Assembly (NCBI GenBank): GCA_025526995.1
Contig: JAHLKG010000005.1
Coordinates: 1,116,001 to 1,180,000 of the forward strand
Direction of reading: 5' to 3'
DNA: 64,000 bases
Source: Powellomyces hirtus
Taxonomy: Eukaryota > Chytridiomycota > Chytridiomycetes > Spizellomycetales > Powellomycetaceae
Made by a program: the position numbers and the translations under genes. Below the pieces are notes generated by a model. It was given only the letters and a program-made list of their open reading frames with translations. It was not told the origin of the DNA and searched no databases. Positions 31,841 to 45,560 of the stretch are shown here, piece after piece (position 1 is the stretch's first letter; each line of letters begins with the position of its first letter).

Positions 31841-32910
31841 GTTGCCGTACAAAACTTGATGGGATCCAATTGAGCACCCCGTCTGTTCTTTAATAGTTTT
31901 CGCAGGGAGCTCTATGAACTCATCTACAAGCGAGACCTGGCTGTAATGATGTAGCTACTCTGAATGATGGGCCCAAGCAACAGATCGCCCCCGGTATAGT
32001 TGATAGAAAGGAGGCGACGATGAGGGAACCGATGCTGCTGCACCGGGGACATGCAGTGGCAAAGTAAAAGGGATCGAAGTAAACATTCATGGTTCGGAAA
32101 CTGGTTTCCGTCAACTGACGAGTTGAATTCAAATGATACTGAACTGCGAGGACATCAAAGGGTGATTTATTGATAGTTCGAGGCAAGAGTGATTAATGCA
32201 TTGGGGGTATGCTTCGAACGTTGCGGTCAGTCTTTGGACCAAGTGTGAGTGGATGGCGCTTGTTAACAGGGGTCGAAGATTATACTGCAAACAGGTCGCC
32301 AGCTTGAGAAAACAACCAGACAGCGGCGGAGAACCTAAGAAGTGTGTGAGAAACAAACTAATCGGAAAAAGGGCTGTCCAAATAACATACACGCCGGCGT
32401 GGAATAGGATCTTCACGTTTCCCGGGTGAAGGATCTCCCTAGTGACAACCGAAGGCAAAGACGCATCCGTGGTAAGCCATTCGTTGACAGCACGGATTAG
32501 GAGGGGAAGCAAGAAAAGTAGAGTGCAGACCTCGTGATACGAGAGCCCGCAGTAGCGGGTGGCACTCGACTAGGATTGGCGTCTCCAAAGTTCATTGTAC
32601 TTCGAATAAAATTGATGTTTCTACTAGAGGTAACGAACTGTCAATAGCGCTTGAAATTGACATATTCCGTCACAACCACTGGATCGAGTGTGTATGTGTG
32701 CATTTGGTCTTTGGCTGCAACCGGCTGCTCACCCAGTTCACGACCAAGTTCTCGCAAGAGTCTGGAGCAATTGCAATCCAGGCGTGTTGGAAGAATCCGA
32801 GAGACAACAGCCCGCCGACTTCTAGAGACTGTGTACAGCAAGCTATCGCCCAGCGGGGATCCTGCAGCTGCAAAGTGAACCAGCGCGGAAGGCACACCTC
32901 TCTGCGGTGC
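31841..32910. other. Intergenic region with one possible small minus-strand ORF
   Basis: About 1.07 kb between CYB5D1 and BRE1, both on the plus strand. The only candidate is the short membrane-protein frame described at 32335-32595. The upstream BRE1 promoter lies at the right end. No RNA gene was recognised. Confidence 0.4.
32335..32595 (-). CDS. Possible small membrane protein, two exons
   Basis: Weakly supported. Exon 1 (32595-32531) starts MNFGDANPSRVPPATAGSRI. A 92-nt intron (donor gtctgc, acceptor cactag) joins in frame to EILHPGNVKILFHAGVYVIW, followed by a continuous hydrophobic segment, so the product would be a single- or two-pass protein of about 60-130 residues. The C-terminus is unclear: the frame is open to 32129 if unspliced, or ends just after LTHFL if a second intron at about 32334 is used. 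I compared it mentally with VMA21, TOM and OST small subunits and none fits. It may not be real. Confidence 0.25.
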
Positions 32911-35900
32911 ATGTCGGAAGGTCTCTTCAAGGAGGAGCGGAAACGCAGGGTTGAGGACGATCCGTCACTGGAGCCTGCGTATCCATCAAAACGATTGAAT
33001 ACAAGCGAGGACGAATCTCGGCTAAAGCGCTCCGATGAATGGCGCAATCCTTCATCCTCTAGAGAAAACAAAGGAGATTCCGACCACCGGTTTCAACCAC
33101 CAAAGAAGAGCGTCGTCGAGGTATGCTTTGTAGAGGCAACAACCACGCACCTGCGAATGCGAGTGGTGTCTGAACTTGCCGAAACATGCAGGAAGATCCA
33201 GATGGCGAGATCCCCGGCTCCGGCGTGCTTGGCTTCCAAAAGGAAGCCATATGGAGACAAATGCAGCACTACAAGCGCAAAAGCGTGCGAGCAGAGCAGC
33301 GAATCGCTCAACTTGAGAACAAGCAATCGGTCTACGACTCCAGTTTAGCTCTGGCGAATACCTATATGCATAAGGTATTATGTTTCGTCTAAGACGCTGG
33401 TCCTTAGCCTCGTCCACCGGCATCTTCTGATCAAGAAACTCACATGTAAGGTATTTGAAGATCTGAAACAATTCTTGCTGAGAATGGATGATGGTTCCAA
33501 ATCACGTAGAATTCAACCAGAGGATGAACGTAAGAATCGGGGTCTTGGTCAGTACTGTCCCAGATTGTCTGCGCACTTATAAACCCCTCTCCCCCCCGCG
33601 CAGGTCCATATCAGTCCGAGCTTCTCAAAGAGATAATAAGACCAGGGATCCAATCTAAGGAAGTCGAGGCCGCGCTGGAGCACACGTGGGTTTCAACCAA
33701 TGACATTCTCAATGAATTGCTGCGGAGAGTGGATTACGCGACTGAACGACGGACGAGTGAAGCTGATTCGGGAGCCCCAGTCGACCAACTTGGTCACGAG
33801 CGCGCAAAAGTTGATCAGCTACAAGCTCGGGTGCACTCGCTCTCCGAGGAGGTGCATACTCTCCAAGGAGAGTTGCATGCCAAGCAACGGCAAATCGTAG
33901 CCGTAACTGATCAGTTATCCGAAACCTCGGACCTTCTGTCAAACACCGAACGTACTTTGGACCGGCTCAAAATGAGTTCGAAGTCCGCTAGCCAATCCTT
34001 GTCACACACGGAAGAGGACAAGAGACGAGAGACTGAAATGGAGGTCGAAGATGTCAATTCCGCGTCTTTCGTTGCCGAAACTAGGCTTGCCGACATTCAG
34101 CATCTTCGCGCTAAAAATCTCTCCCTAATGGAGGAATTAGAAAAGAATCGGCTGCAAAATGCGAACAATGTTGCCAACGATGATCTAATCCGCGAGTCTC
34201 CGCTATATCGGAACCTGGATGAGGAGTACAAGTATCAACTCAAAGAAAACGATGTTCTGAAACAACGACTGGATAAGAACAGTATCGATCTGAATGAATT
34301 ACGGACGGAAAGGGCAAGAATTGCGGAAGATTTGGAAGCTGAGGAGCTTGGCCGCAGGAGGGGATTGGAGGCCGAAATGAAGAAACTGGAAAGTGATTTG
34401 ACGCGCATTCGTGGACATCGAGACCAACTGCAGCACAATCTTGACCTGCGAGTATCGAAAGACGAGATTGAAATCCAGCAACTGCAGGAGATCCGCGTTG
34501 TAGCCAATGCACGTAAAGATCGAATACACTGTCTTGAACAAGACGTGCTTCGCTTAAAGCTACATATGGCTGCAAATACGGGCGACCGAGCGCTGATAAC
34601 TTTTTTCGAGGAAAACCCAGACGGGAACCCTATATTGGATCTGCGGCAAAAGCTGAAGGATGCACAACACCAAATACGCGAATTGAAGCACAAGGTTTCC
34701 GGTCAAAATCATGTGCCATTATCAGAGGACGCAGCGAGTACTGATCGCCAGTGGGAAGAAAATGTGGAAGAGCTGCAGGACAGTCTTAGCTCTTATAAGA
34801 AGCTGTTTGGGGAGGCTGGATCTGAGGTTGACGCGATGAAAGAATTCGCAACACGATTGGAAGAGAGAGAGAAGGAGCTGGACAAGCTTCGGGGCAAACT
34901 CGAAGCGTTTGAGAAGGTGCATCCCTAATCCATCTTTCGCATTGGTGTATAAATGCTCACTGACTTTCCAGACCGAGTCACGATTGGGATCTGAAATTGA
35001 AACTCTGGGGAAGGCTTGGTCTGAACTCGAGGAACAAAATTCTCGGAAAGTTTTGGATTTGGCAGAAAAGGAGGACAATATCCTGCGGTTGATGGCGGAG
35101 GTATGGGAACCCAGCTGAGCGGAGGAGTCCTGATACAGTCATAACGAACGTATCATTGCAGAGGACGAAGTACGATCAGAAATGTGCAATGCTGACGAAA
35201 CAGAGTGCCACTGCCAACAATTTGGCCATCGCACTGAGACGGCAGTCTGACAAGCAATTGGAGCAGATTCGTAACTTGGAACAGCGTGAAAAGATGCTAC
35301 TGCAGCAATTGGTTAGTGTCCGAACAAGTTGCTAAAGCTCAAGGTGCGGCAAACTGACATTGACATTGTCGTGTGCTTAGAACGTACTTGAACGAGACGT
35401 TGCCGCACATAAGGCATCGTTTGAGCAACAGCAAAGGAGTCTCGCTGATCATCTGCAGGAGATTGCACAGCTGAAAGGAGCAGAACGGAGTTGGATGTCG
35501 AAATACGAAAATGTAAGATTGCAAATATACTTAGGGAAACCGCTACACTCCCTAATTCCAACCTCACATTGTAGGCGACCCAACTTCTCAAGCAGAAACT
35601 GGCTTTGTTAGAGAATGAAATGGAGGAACGACGAAAAGCGCAAGAGTCACTAGGAATACTGCAGCGAAAAGTGGACAAGCTGTCCAAAACCGAGGCTGGT
35701 CCAGACGCCGGACTAACGAAAGAACTAGAAGAGTACAAGGTATGTTTGTTTGGTGGGCTTCCGTTCACTGGTCGTTTGGCTAACTTGTTACTTCTTTTCT
35801 CCAAAGCTTCTCCTGAAATGCAGTAGTTGTAATAATAAGTTCAAGAGCCATGTACTCAACAAATGCATGCATACCTTCTGGTACGTGATTTGCAGCGCAC

Positions 35901-36043
35901 TGGGGAATTGCATTGTCGTTGCTGAACGAGCGTTTCCTTCCAACAGCAAAGAATGTATTGATGACATGTGGACATCACGCCAAAGGAAATGTCCAACGTG
36001 TGGAATCGCGTTTGCGCATCAGGATATTCGCCCAGTTTATCTT
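32911..36043 (+). CDS. BRE1: BRE1 E3 ubiquitin ligase for histone H2B
   Basis: BRE1 (RNF20/40) works with RAD6 to monoubiquitinate histone H2B during transcription, a prerequisite for H3K4 and H3K79 methylation. Ten exons sum to 843 residues: 32911-33120, 33192-33374, 33451-33529, 33604-34916, 34972-35100, 35162-35311, 35381-35512, 35575-35739, 35807-35880 and 35947-36043. The N-terminus is basic (KRRVEDDPSLEPAYPSKRL). The middle is almost entirely coiled coil, starting QKEAIWRQMQHYKRKSVRAE. The C-terminal C3HC4 RING reads LLKCSSCNNKFKSHVLNKC, MHTFC, KECIDDMW and RKCPTCGIAF, with all eight zinc ligands and the terminal RPVYL. The RING is split by the last intron, as often in this family. Confidence 0.93.
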
Positions 36044-36115
36044 TGAATGTACCTCACAATCATACTGAGTTGGGGTACCGTCGACTATTTACAAAGTTAT
36101 GAATCGCCTAGACTA

Positions 36116-37429
36116 CTATTCACGCCATGCTGCTGTGTCAAACATCTCATCATCCAACCCAGCGGATGGCGGGGCAGCACCCCGTTCTCCTGACGCTACT
36201 TTGGCGACGAAATCCTTAGACACCGCAATAGAGCGATCCATCTTGAGCATCTGATTTTCTAGCAGCATTGCCTGCGTAATCTCTCCATGCAATCGGCGAG
36301 TGGTCTCCACATCCGTATACCTCTGCGGTGGGTCTTGGAATGACACCATACCACCATCGCGAGCGCTAATTTTTGCAAACACGTGACCTTCCTCTATCAT
36401 GCGCAGGATAAGCCTCTCTGTCTCGGCAACTTCGACAAGACCGACAGATTTGGCGATGTCTTCCAAAGAGAGAGTGAGATACGTTTCCGTCAGTTGCTGT
36501 ACGTTCCGTCGGGTCAAGGCTTGCATGCATTGAAGAGCAATTCCACGGTTTCCGTGCGACTGGAACGCTTGCTCCCCATTCTTGAATTCGGTTTCTATGC
36601 GGGCATTGCTAAGCGACTCGTATGCTTGCGCAAATTCCAGATACGGTTTACACTGCTGCTTTGATGCGCGCAGGACGCTAGGGCTGGTGTATTTTGGCAG
36701 CGGCGGAACGACACCGTGGGCGAGCAGCGACACCAGTATGAACTTTCGATATGCCTCAATCTGTATCGCGGAGACAGAGGGACCGGGAGCTGTTATGCAC
36801 AACTTGAAAAACTGACAGGCGCGATCGTACAATCTGAGTCCAGTGTAAATCATCCCGCCGTAGTAGTGATAAAGTAGGAAATGCTGATACTTGATACCGA
36901 ACGCAGAGGGGTTGATTTCGGAGATATCTCGGTCTATAACAATCAAGGCAGCACGAGGGGTTTTCGCGAGCAGACTGGCCTTGCAAAGGAGAGGATGACA
37001 AGCTGTCAAGTTAGCACCGTCCGGTGCTGACCATCGAACACAGGCAATTTGGAGGGGCCTCACGGCCAAATTCGGCGAGCCAGCTTTTCGAGCCAGATTG
37101 AAAACTGCTTCGCCGAAAGCCCCCATCTTCGCCGGAACCACATTTATGTGCGATGGATCGAACAACTCCATGAAAGTCATGACGTGGCGAAACAGGACGG
37201 ACATGTTGGGGTTTGCGGCTGTGCATCGAGCATGGAGAATGAAGAGAAACGGGATGGTATGCCTTGCCGGGTGGAGAAGCAGCAAAGGATCATCCCCTCC
37301 GGAAAGTGGCTGGGCCAACAAGGCGTCGGCTGTATTCAGAAGTACGGCATGCGGGTCTTGGAGATGTTGTCTAAACTTTTCTGAACTCCAACCCTCATGG
37401 GCCAACGCGTCAGAAATGAAGTTGTCCAT
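36116..37429 (-). CDS. CSN3: COP9 signalosome subunit 3
   Basis: CSN3 is a PCI-domain subunit of the COP9 signalosome, which removes NEDD8 from cullins and so controls cullin-RING ligases. Single exon, 437 residues (human 423). The central helical repeats contain the signature HFLLYHYYGGMIYTGLRLYD (human YYYYGGMIYTGL). Then come YRKFILVSLLAHGVVPPLPK and the PCI winged helix NVQQLTETYLTLSLEDIAKS with ILRMIEEGHVFAKISARDG and MVSFQDPPQRY. The start ATG (37427-37429) is used, but an in-frame acceptor (cttctctcag, about 37451) precedes it, so a tiny upstream exon is possible. It is divergent from NAP1 across about 315 bases. Confidence 0.92.
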   Translation of the reverse strand: MDNFISDALAHEGWSSEKFRQHLQDPHAVLLNTADALLAQPLSGGDDPLLLLHPARHTIPFLFILHARCTAANPNMSVLFRHVMTFMELFDPSHINVVPAKMGAFGEAVFNLARKAGSPNLAVRPLQIACVRWSAPDGANLTACHPLLCKASLLAKTPRAALIVIDRDISEINPSAFGIKYQHFLLYHYYGGMIYTGLRLYDRACQFFKLCITAPGPSVSAIQIEAYRKFILVSLLAHGVVPPLPKYTSPSVLRASKQQCKPYLEFAQAYESLSNARIETEFKNGEQAFQSHGNRGIALQCMQALTRRNVQQLTETYLTLSLEDIAKSVGLVEVAETERLILRMIEEGHVFAKISARDGGMVSFQDPPQRYTDVETTRRLHGEITQAMLLENQMLKMDRSIAVSKDFVAKVASGERGAAPPSAGLDDEMFDTAAWRE

Positions 37430-37743
37430 ACGGGCGGTGGAAGGCGAACACTGAGAGAAGAAATGTTGGTTACCAGCAGTAGTGTGGCTCAGCTGGTTGT
37501 TGACGGTGTCCTACTGGTCTATATCTACAAGGTGCTGGCGAAATGGCCGATGGAGGGTGGAAGATCGTCGATGGTACGCGAGTGACCTTCCACTTGAGAT
37601 GACCAACGAATGCCTTTGGTAAGCCATTGCCATGACATTCGCACGTGACTGTGCCCCTCGAGTTTCGAGATTAGAGCGATCGCGCCAGAACTCGTTGTTT
37701 TTGACATCGCAGTGTGGTCTTTAGAACGATAATTGTAGAGATC
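37430..37743. promoter_or_regulatory. Divergent promoter, CSN3 / NAP1
   Basis: A 314-base interval between divergent start codons; it must supply both promoters and possibly a short 5' exon of CSN3. No clear TATA box was seen. Confidence 0.4.
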
Positions 37744-39574
37744 ATGAGCAACGAAACTAGTATGTACAACGGAGCCGGTCATGCTATGCAAGCGTCACTC
37801 CGCCCTTGTCATTTTTATCATTTGAGGAAGACCGCTGATTTTCAACTCGTGTCCAATAGACGCAGCCACCACCGGCAACGCCTTCCAGAACCCTGCTCTG
37901 CTCAATGCTTTGCAGGTATAGCCTCCTTTTGTTTCTTGCACTCAGAAGCTCTTAGGCTGAAATCAATGTTTCTTGTTAGGACAAACTCGGCTCTCTTGTC
38001 GGCCGCCCCTCAGGCTATCTTGACTCTCTTCCTCCGGATGTGAAGAGGCGCATGAATGCTCTGAAGAACCTCCAGGATAAGCACACTAAAATCGAGGCGG
38101 AATTCCGGGAGGAGGTCCTCGCGCTTGAGAAGAAGTACCTGCTCAAGTACCAGCCCCTCTACGACCAGGTATAACGCATAAGGGTTGGGAGGACAGATAT
38201 GTTGAGAGCTACACTGACTTCGTTTGAACACTAGCGATCCGAGATCATCACTGGGACTGTGGAGCCTAGTGATGAGCAATGCGAGAGAGCGCCAGACTCA
38301 GATGAGGAGGCGGATGAGGAGGACAAGAAGGTAGAAATTCCGCAGTTAATGTCTGCGAAGAGTGGTTCTGACGAGTACGAGATAGGAATCGGAAGAGAAG
38401 ACCGAGAAGGAAGCTGAGAAATCCACGATTGAGCCATCTGGATTGAAGGGCATTCCTGAATTCTGGTTGACTGCTTTCAAGAACCACCCACAAATTGCTG
38501 AGATGATTACGGAGAAGGATGAGGAAGTGCTGAAGTCTCTGCAAGACATCAAAGTCAGCTACTTGAACGACAACCCCGTAAGTTGACGGATGGCGGTTTG
38601 TTAGCCGAACTGGCAGCACACCGACTCACATCGCTTGACGTTCCAGGGATTCAAACTGGACTTTGTTTTCGGCGAAAACGAGTACTTCACCGATTCCGTG
38701 CTGACCAAAACATACTTCCTGGAAAATTCTCCTGATGCCGCTTATGGTATGCTTTTCTCCCGTTCTTCTTACCCACCTTTTTTTTCGTAATATGCCCATT
38801 CTCACGCTGATTCTTTAGGTGACGTGATGTATGACCATGCCTCAGGGTACGTTTCATATATGTCGGCAATACTGTCGGTGGCAGAGGTTTGATGGCTTTT
38901 TTTTTGCAGGTCTGATATTCACTGGAAGGAAGGAAAGGACCTCAGCGTTACTGTCGAAGTCAAGAAGCAAAGACATAAGGGTCCGCTTCAGCGTTCTAAA
39001 GATTGATGAAGCTCTGAATCTGACGTGTATGTTTCCCAGGAACCAACAAAGTGCGCGTTGTGAAGAAGACCGTTCCGGCCGAGACCTTCTTCCATTTCTT
39101 CAACCCGCCCAAAGCTCCAGAAGAGGACGAGGATGCGGATGATGAAGAGGTATGATCTTTTTGTTTCCTCGGGCGCGGTATAACACTGCTCTAACGGGAC
39201 GATACGAACAGCTCGACGATCTCGACCAGAAGCTCGAGGCCGACTACGAAATTGGAGAGACCATCAAGGAAAAGCTGATCCCCCGCGCGATTGACTGGTT
39301 CACCGGCAAGGCGCTCGATTACGAGGATGAGGACTACGAAGATGAGGGTACGTGAGGATGATAAGTTTGGGGATCCGCTTTCATTCTCTTTTTGTTACTT
39401 GTTAGATATCTCACCCATGGCACCGGTTTTACAGAGGGCATGGATGGCTGGTACCCCGGAGATGACGACGAGGATGACGATGAAGATGGTTCTGAAGCGG
39501 AGGACGATGAGGGTCCCGGTGGCGCCAATGCCGTTGCATCCACAGAAAAGCCCCCAGAATGCAAGCAGCAGTAG
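37744..39574 (+). CDS. NAP1: Nucleosome assembly protein 1
   Basis: NAP1 is an acidic histone chaperone that carries H2A-H2B between cytosol and nucleus and assembles nucleosomes. Eleven exons sum to 377 residues: 37744-37759 (only 16 nt), 37860-37915, 37980-38168, 38235-38330, 38386-38577, 38647-38746, 38819-38846, 38910-38980, 39040-39149, 39212-39347 and 39435-39574. Visible hallmarks: the dimerisation helix [19 protein letters not shown] with [67 protein letters not shown]; the acidic tail [10 protein letters not shown] and following Asp/Glu run. The ending CKQQ matches the C-terminal CAAX box (Cys-Lys-Gln-Gln) of several NAP1 proteins, so farnesylation is likely. The intron at 38331-38385 removes a stop in the unspliced frame. 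Confidence 0.93.
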
Positions 39575-39874
39575 AGCAGCTCAGGTTCTCACATAGCGTA
39601 GCCCAGCAACCTCCAGCCTTCACACAGCATATGAGTTTCATTATTTACATGAGCCACTTTGTATAATGTACATGTTTTCGGTTTTTTCTCGTCAATCATG
39701 TGCAGTGGTATATACTGGTGTCTCTGTCGCTCAAGTCTTGAATTTGCAAATTCTCTCAAGCATTTGTTGAGGCTCCAATTCAAACTCGATCTTGAGATTT
39801 TTTTCTGCACATTTTCTGTCGCGCCAACAGCTCTGTTGAGAAATGGGCCAAAAGAACTTCCGAAACTGGACTTC
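39575..39874. other. 3' region of NAP1
   Basis: AT-rich stretch between the NAP1 stop codon and the tRNA-Ser gene. I see nothing besides the expected 3' UTR; the tRNA 3' end is at 39875, and T-rich sequence (gatttttttct) on the other side could serve as a terminator region for RNA polymerase III only if read on the minus strand as A-rich, so no clear terminator is called. Confidence 0.35.
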
Positions 39875-39957
39875 CGACACGAGCAGGATTTGAACCTGCG
39901 CTCCCAGAGGGAACTGCCTTTCGAGGGCAGCGCGTTAGACCACTCCGCCATCGTGTC
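39875..39957 (-). tRNA. tRNA-Ser (anticodon CGA)
   Basis: All arms fold. Acceptor stem GACACGA (39957-39951) pairs with TCGTGTC (39882-39876), with G as discriminator. The D arm includes GCGGAGTGGTCTAACGC. The anticodon stem CTGCC/GGCAG holds the loop CTCGAAA, giving anticodon CGA at 39923-39921, which reads UCG serine codons. The long variable arm (CCC TCT GGG hairpin) is diagnostic of type II serine tRNA. The T arm GCAGG TTCAAAT CCTGC is perfect. No intron; CCA is not encoded, as expected in a eukaryote. Internal A and B boxes for RNA polymerase III are intact. Confidence 0.96.
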
Positions 39958-40657
39958 TTCATAAAAATGATCTTCAATCCTGAACATAGATGAAAGTCGT
40001 TGGGCGTGACTCGGACTACTCTCCCCGTCATTCTGTCACCATGTGATATCGATCTCTACAATCTATATATCTGGTGGGAATGGCATTGATGTGTTTCTGT
40101 TGGACCATCCATCGTCGATCTCCTCACTCTATCCTGCCCGAACGGCCTGTTACGCGTGTGGCACGCGTCAATCATTGCCGAAAAGGATGAAACGTTGAGT
40201 ACAGAAGCCAGAAAGCAGATGGATGGAATGATCGGGTCAATGGGGACCAACACTGGAAGAGAAAGGGAACCCGTAACAAGTGACATCTGTCCGATTTTCT
40301 GATTTCATCTCGGTTTAAGAAAACCAGAGTGTCATATTTGCAAAAGGAAAAATACATAGAACTGAACCTTTCACGAAAACAGAGGAAAGGGAAAGCCGGA
40401 GGGGAAAAAACGGGAAAGCAAAAGGGTGATATACGGGAGATATGGTATGGGGAATGCATCGAAAGATGCAGCGGCGCACTGATAGAGATAAAACTAGGAA
40501 TAGACCATCGGCTATTTGAGCCGTGGCAGAAAGCACGAAAGAACTGCGCCGCTTGACAAATGGGACGTCCAACGCAGTGGGAAAATTTGTTCTTTGCACT
40601 ACCATGCGGTAATGCTGTGTTCTTGGGTAAGAGTGTGGGTGGATCGTTCGAGGATCG
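39958..40657. other. Intergenic region downstream of WEE1
   Basis: About 700 bases between the 5' end of the tRNA gene and the WEE1 stop codon. It contains several short A-rich, open but featureless frames. No gene or structured RNA was recognised. Confidence 0.4.
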
Positions 40658-43528
<2,871 letters not shown>

Positions 43529-44744
43529 GGCCGCCGTGGGTGTGCCTGGGGCCCCGTCCCCGTTTGTGGCGGCGGGGGCGGCCGGGAATCTTCCGAGCGT
43601 TGTTTTATCGTTGTGGGGCGAGTTGCCTGATGAATCATAACCAGATAAGTACGAAGTCCCTCATCCAAGTTGCAGTCCACGACGTTCTCTTGGGCTTCCC
43701 CACCCCGAGCAGGCTGCTTTCTAGGCTTTGGCGGACCCTTCGTGCTTGCAGCACATATTTCTTACGAGCCGAATGCCAGTTCGCACTTACCCCGGTCAGG
43801 TTGGGAGACGAGATGAAGAGCGCGATCGCAGTGCAGATAGCAGTCAAGCCAAGCAATAAGTATCAATCGTCGGTTACTGTTGAGTTTCCAGGAACTATTG
43901 CACTTTGCAACTTTGTTCAGTAGAAAAGTTGGCGGTGGGCACGATTCTATGTGGAGCCTGGTGTATTGTCACTAGCAGCAATTCGTCTACGTGGGGGAGG
44001 GGGGAGGGGGCGTGTTGTGTCCTTATGTTCGCGAGTGTCCACAGATTGCGAATTCGCAAGCTTTTAGGAAGGTCGGGTTGCCTGATGCTGGGGAAGATCC
44101 AGACGCGATCAAAGAAGCGGCCTGAGGGATCCTGAATTGCGTGGGAAGATCTGCACGGGTCCGTGTGATGCGGATGGTGGTGGGCGCGTGGCCGAAGGGG
44201 AAGAAAAAGTTGAGCAGACTGCAACGGCAAGAAAGCGAGCAGCCGCAGGAGGTTTGGCGGGTGGGCGAAGCGAGTTTTCCCAGAAAAAAAAAGCTAGAGG
44301 AAAAGAGGAGACGGGAGGGGAGAGTGGAGGCTGCGGGTTTGGGTTGCCGGATCGACTGAAGAGGGGCCTCGCTTGGCTTGGCTTTGACTGCGCAGTTGAC
44401 GCGCACGTTGCATTTCCCACCCACGCATTGAGTGATATTTGCAGCCATTTCACCCGCGAATGAAGATGCTTGGCCTCAGAGCAACGATATAGAGGGTGGT
44501 TGTGCAGCATCAAGAGACTGCTTGTATGTTGTGACAGATACATATGGCCTTTGGAGATGTTTCTATGGCTCAATTGTCTACAACACATCTAAATTGTTAA
44601 AGGAGAAGACTGTTTCTTGATTCTTTACGTTAGGCGACCGCATTGAGGATATTCTTTTACGGGAGGTTTTAGTTGAGGGCGTCAAATAATGTTTTACATG
44701 GCAGTGCTGATGAAGCGTTATGTCTTGCGTTGCACCGTCAATGG

Positions 44745-44778
<34 letters not shown>

Positions 44779-45560
44779 AAAAGCAGGTCACAAACTGATG
44801 TACAAACTACGATATCCCGCAGTCCACGCCGGCGCCTTGCTCGCTGACATTTTTTTTTACTGCTTGCACGACCTTGAAGGTCAAGCTTTACTTTGCCAAC
44901 AACAACAGCACATGACGGGGGGCCGTGACCTAGTAATGTAGGTCTATCAAACAAAATACGCTCATCTCTGCGGCAACGTGCCAGCAAGGTTCACCTCGGT
45001 CAGGAGGGTAACAGTAATATCATAGGGAGATTGTTTCTCGAGCGGACTGCACAAAGAGGTCATTCAGAGTAAAATCAAATTCCTAAAGCAAAGGAGGGCC
45101 CTGCGAATATTCCGCATTGAAATTGGGGGATTAGACAACTCAGTCAGTCGGTTAATCAGGTGAGTAGTTTGTCGGGCAGAGAGGAAGGCGCGACGCGTTG
45201 CTTGAGAACTCTGATATGGACATAAGAGGCAATTGTCACAACCCAAAACCTGTTGACGGACCGACGAGGAGAGAGAGAGGACACCCCCACCCGGTCTTTT
45301 CCTTGCGCACTTCCCCACCCCACGCTGTTCCACGCACCACCAGGGTTGGCTTGCTTGCTTGCGGGAAAAACGCTTGCTGTTTGTTTCATTTATAGGGCTG
45401 AGGGTTACAAGTATCATCCTCTCGCAAGTGCAAGTACTGTCGCCGGTAGGTGATCTTGTCTGTTCCGTTCGTGAGCGCGGAGCGGAGCATCGAGTCGCTC
45501 CATATTTACTAGTGCTGTCAGTGACCTATCACTGCCCCGTTTTGTAGCATCCTTTCAGCC
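43529..45560. other. 2-kb divergent intergenic region, WEE1 / glycine decarboxylase
   Basis: The largest apparently gene-free stretch of the window. Open frames occur on both strands (for example minus 43856-43635 and plus 44137-44463), but none has a consistent start, splice structure or recognised domain. Donor-like ggtaagtg on the minus strand near 43800 may mark an intron in a WEE1 5' UTR. The GTT microsatellite at 44744 lies here. A 2-kb upstream region would suit a tightly regulated cell-cycle gene, but that is only inference. Confidence 0.4.
44744..44778. repeat. (GTT)n trinucleotide microsatellite
   Basis: About 12 uninterrupted GTT copies in the WEE1-GLDC intergenic region. The polyvaline and polyglutamine frames it creates are not coding. 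Confidence 0.95.

Noticed and set aside
32335..32595. Small TM frame as VMA21
   Set aside because: The spacing between the Lys and the Pro of the first helix is too long and the second helix is missing, so the VMA21 name was dropped.
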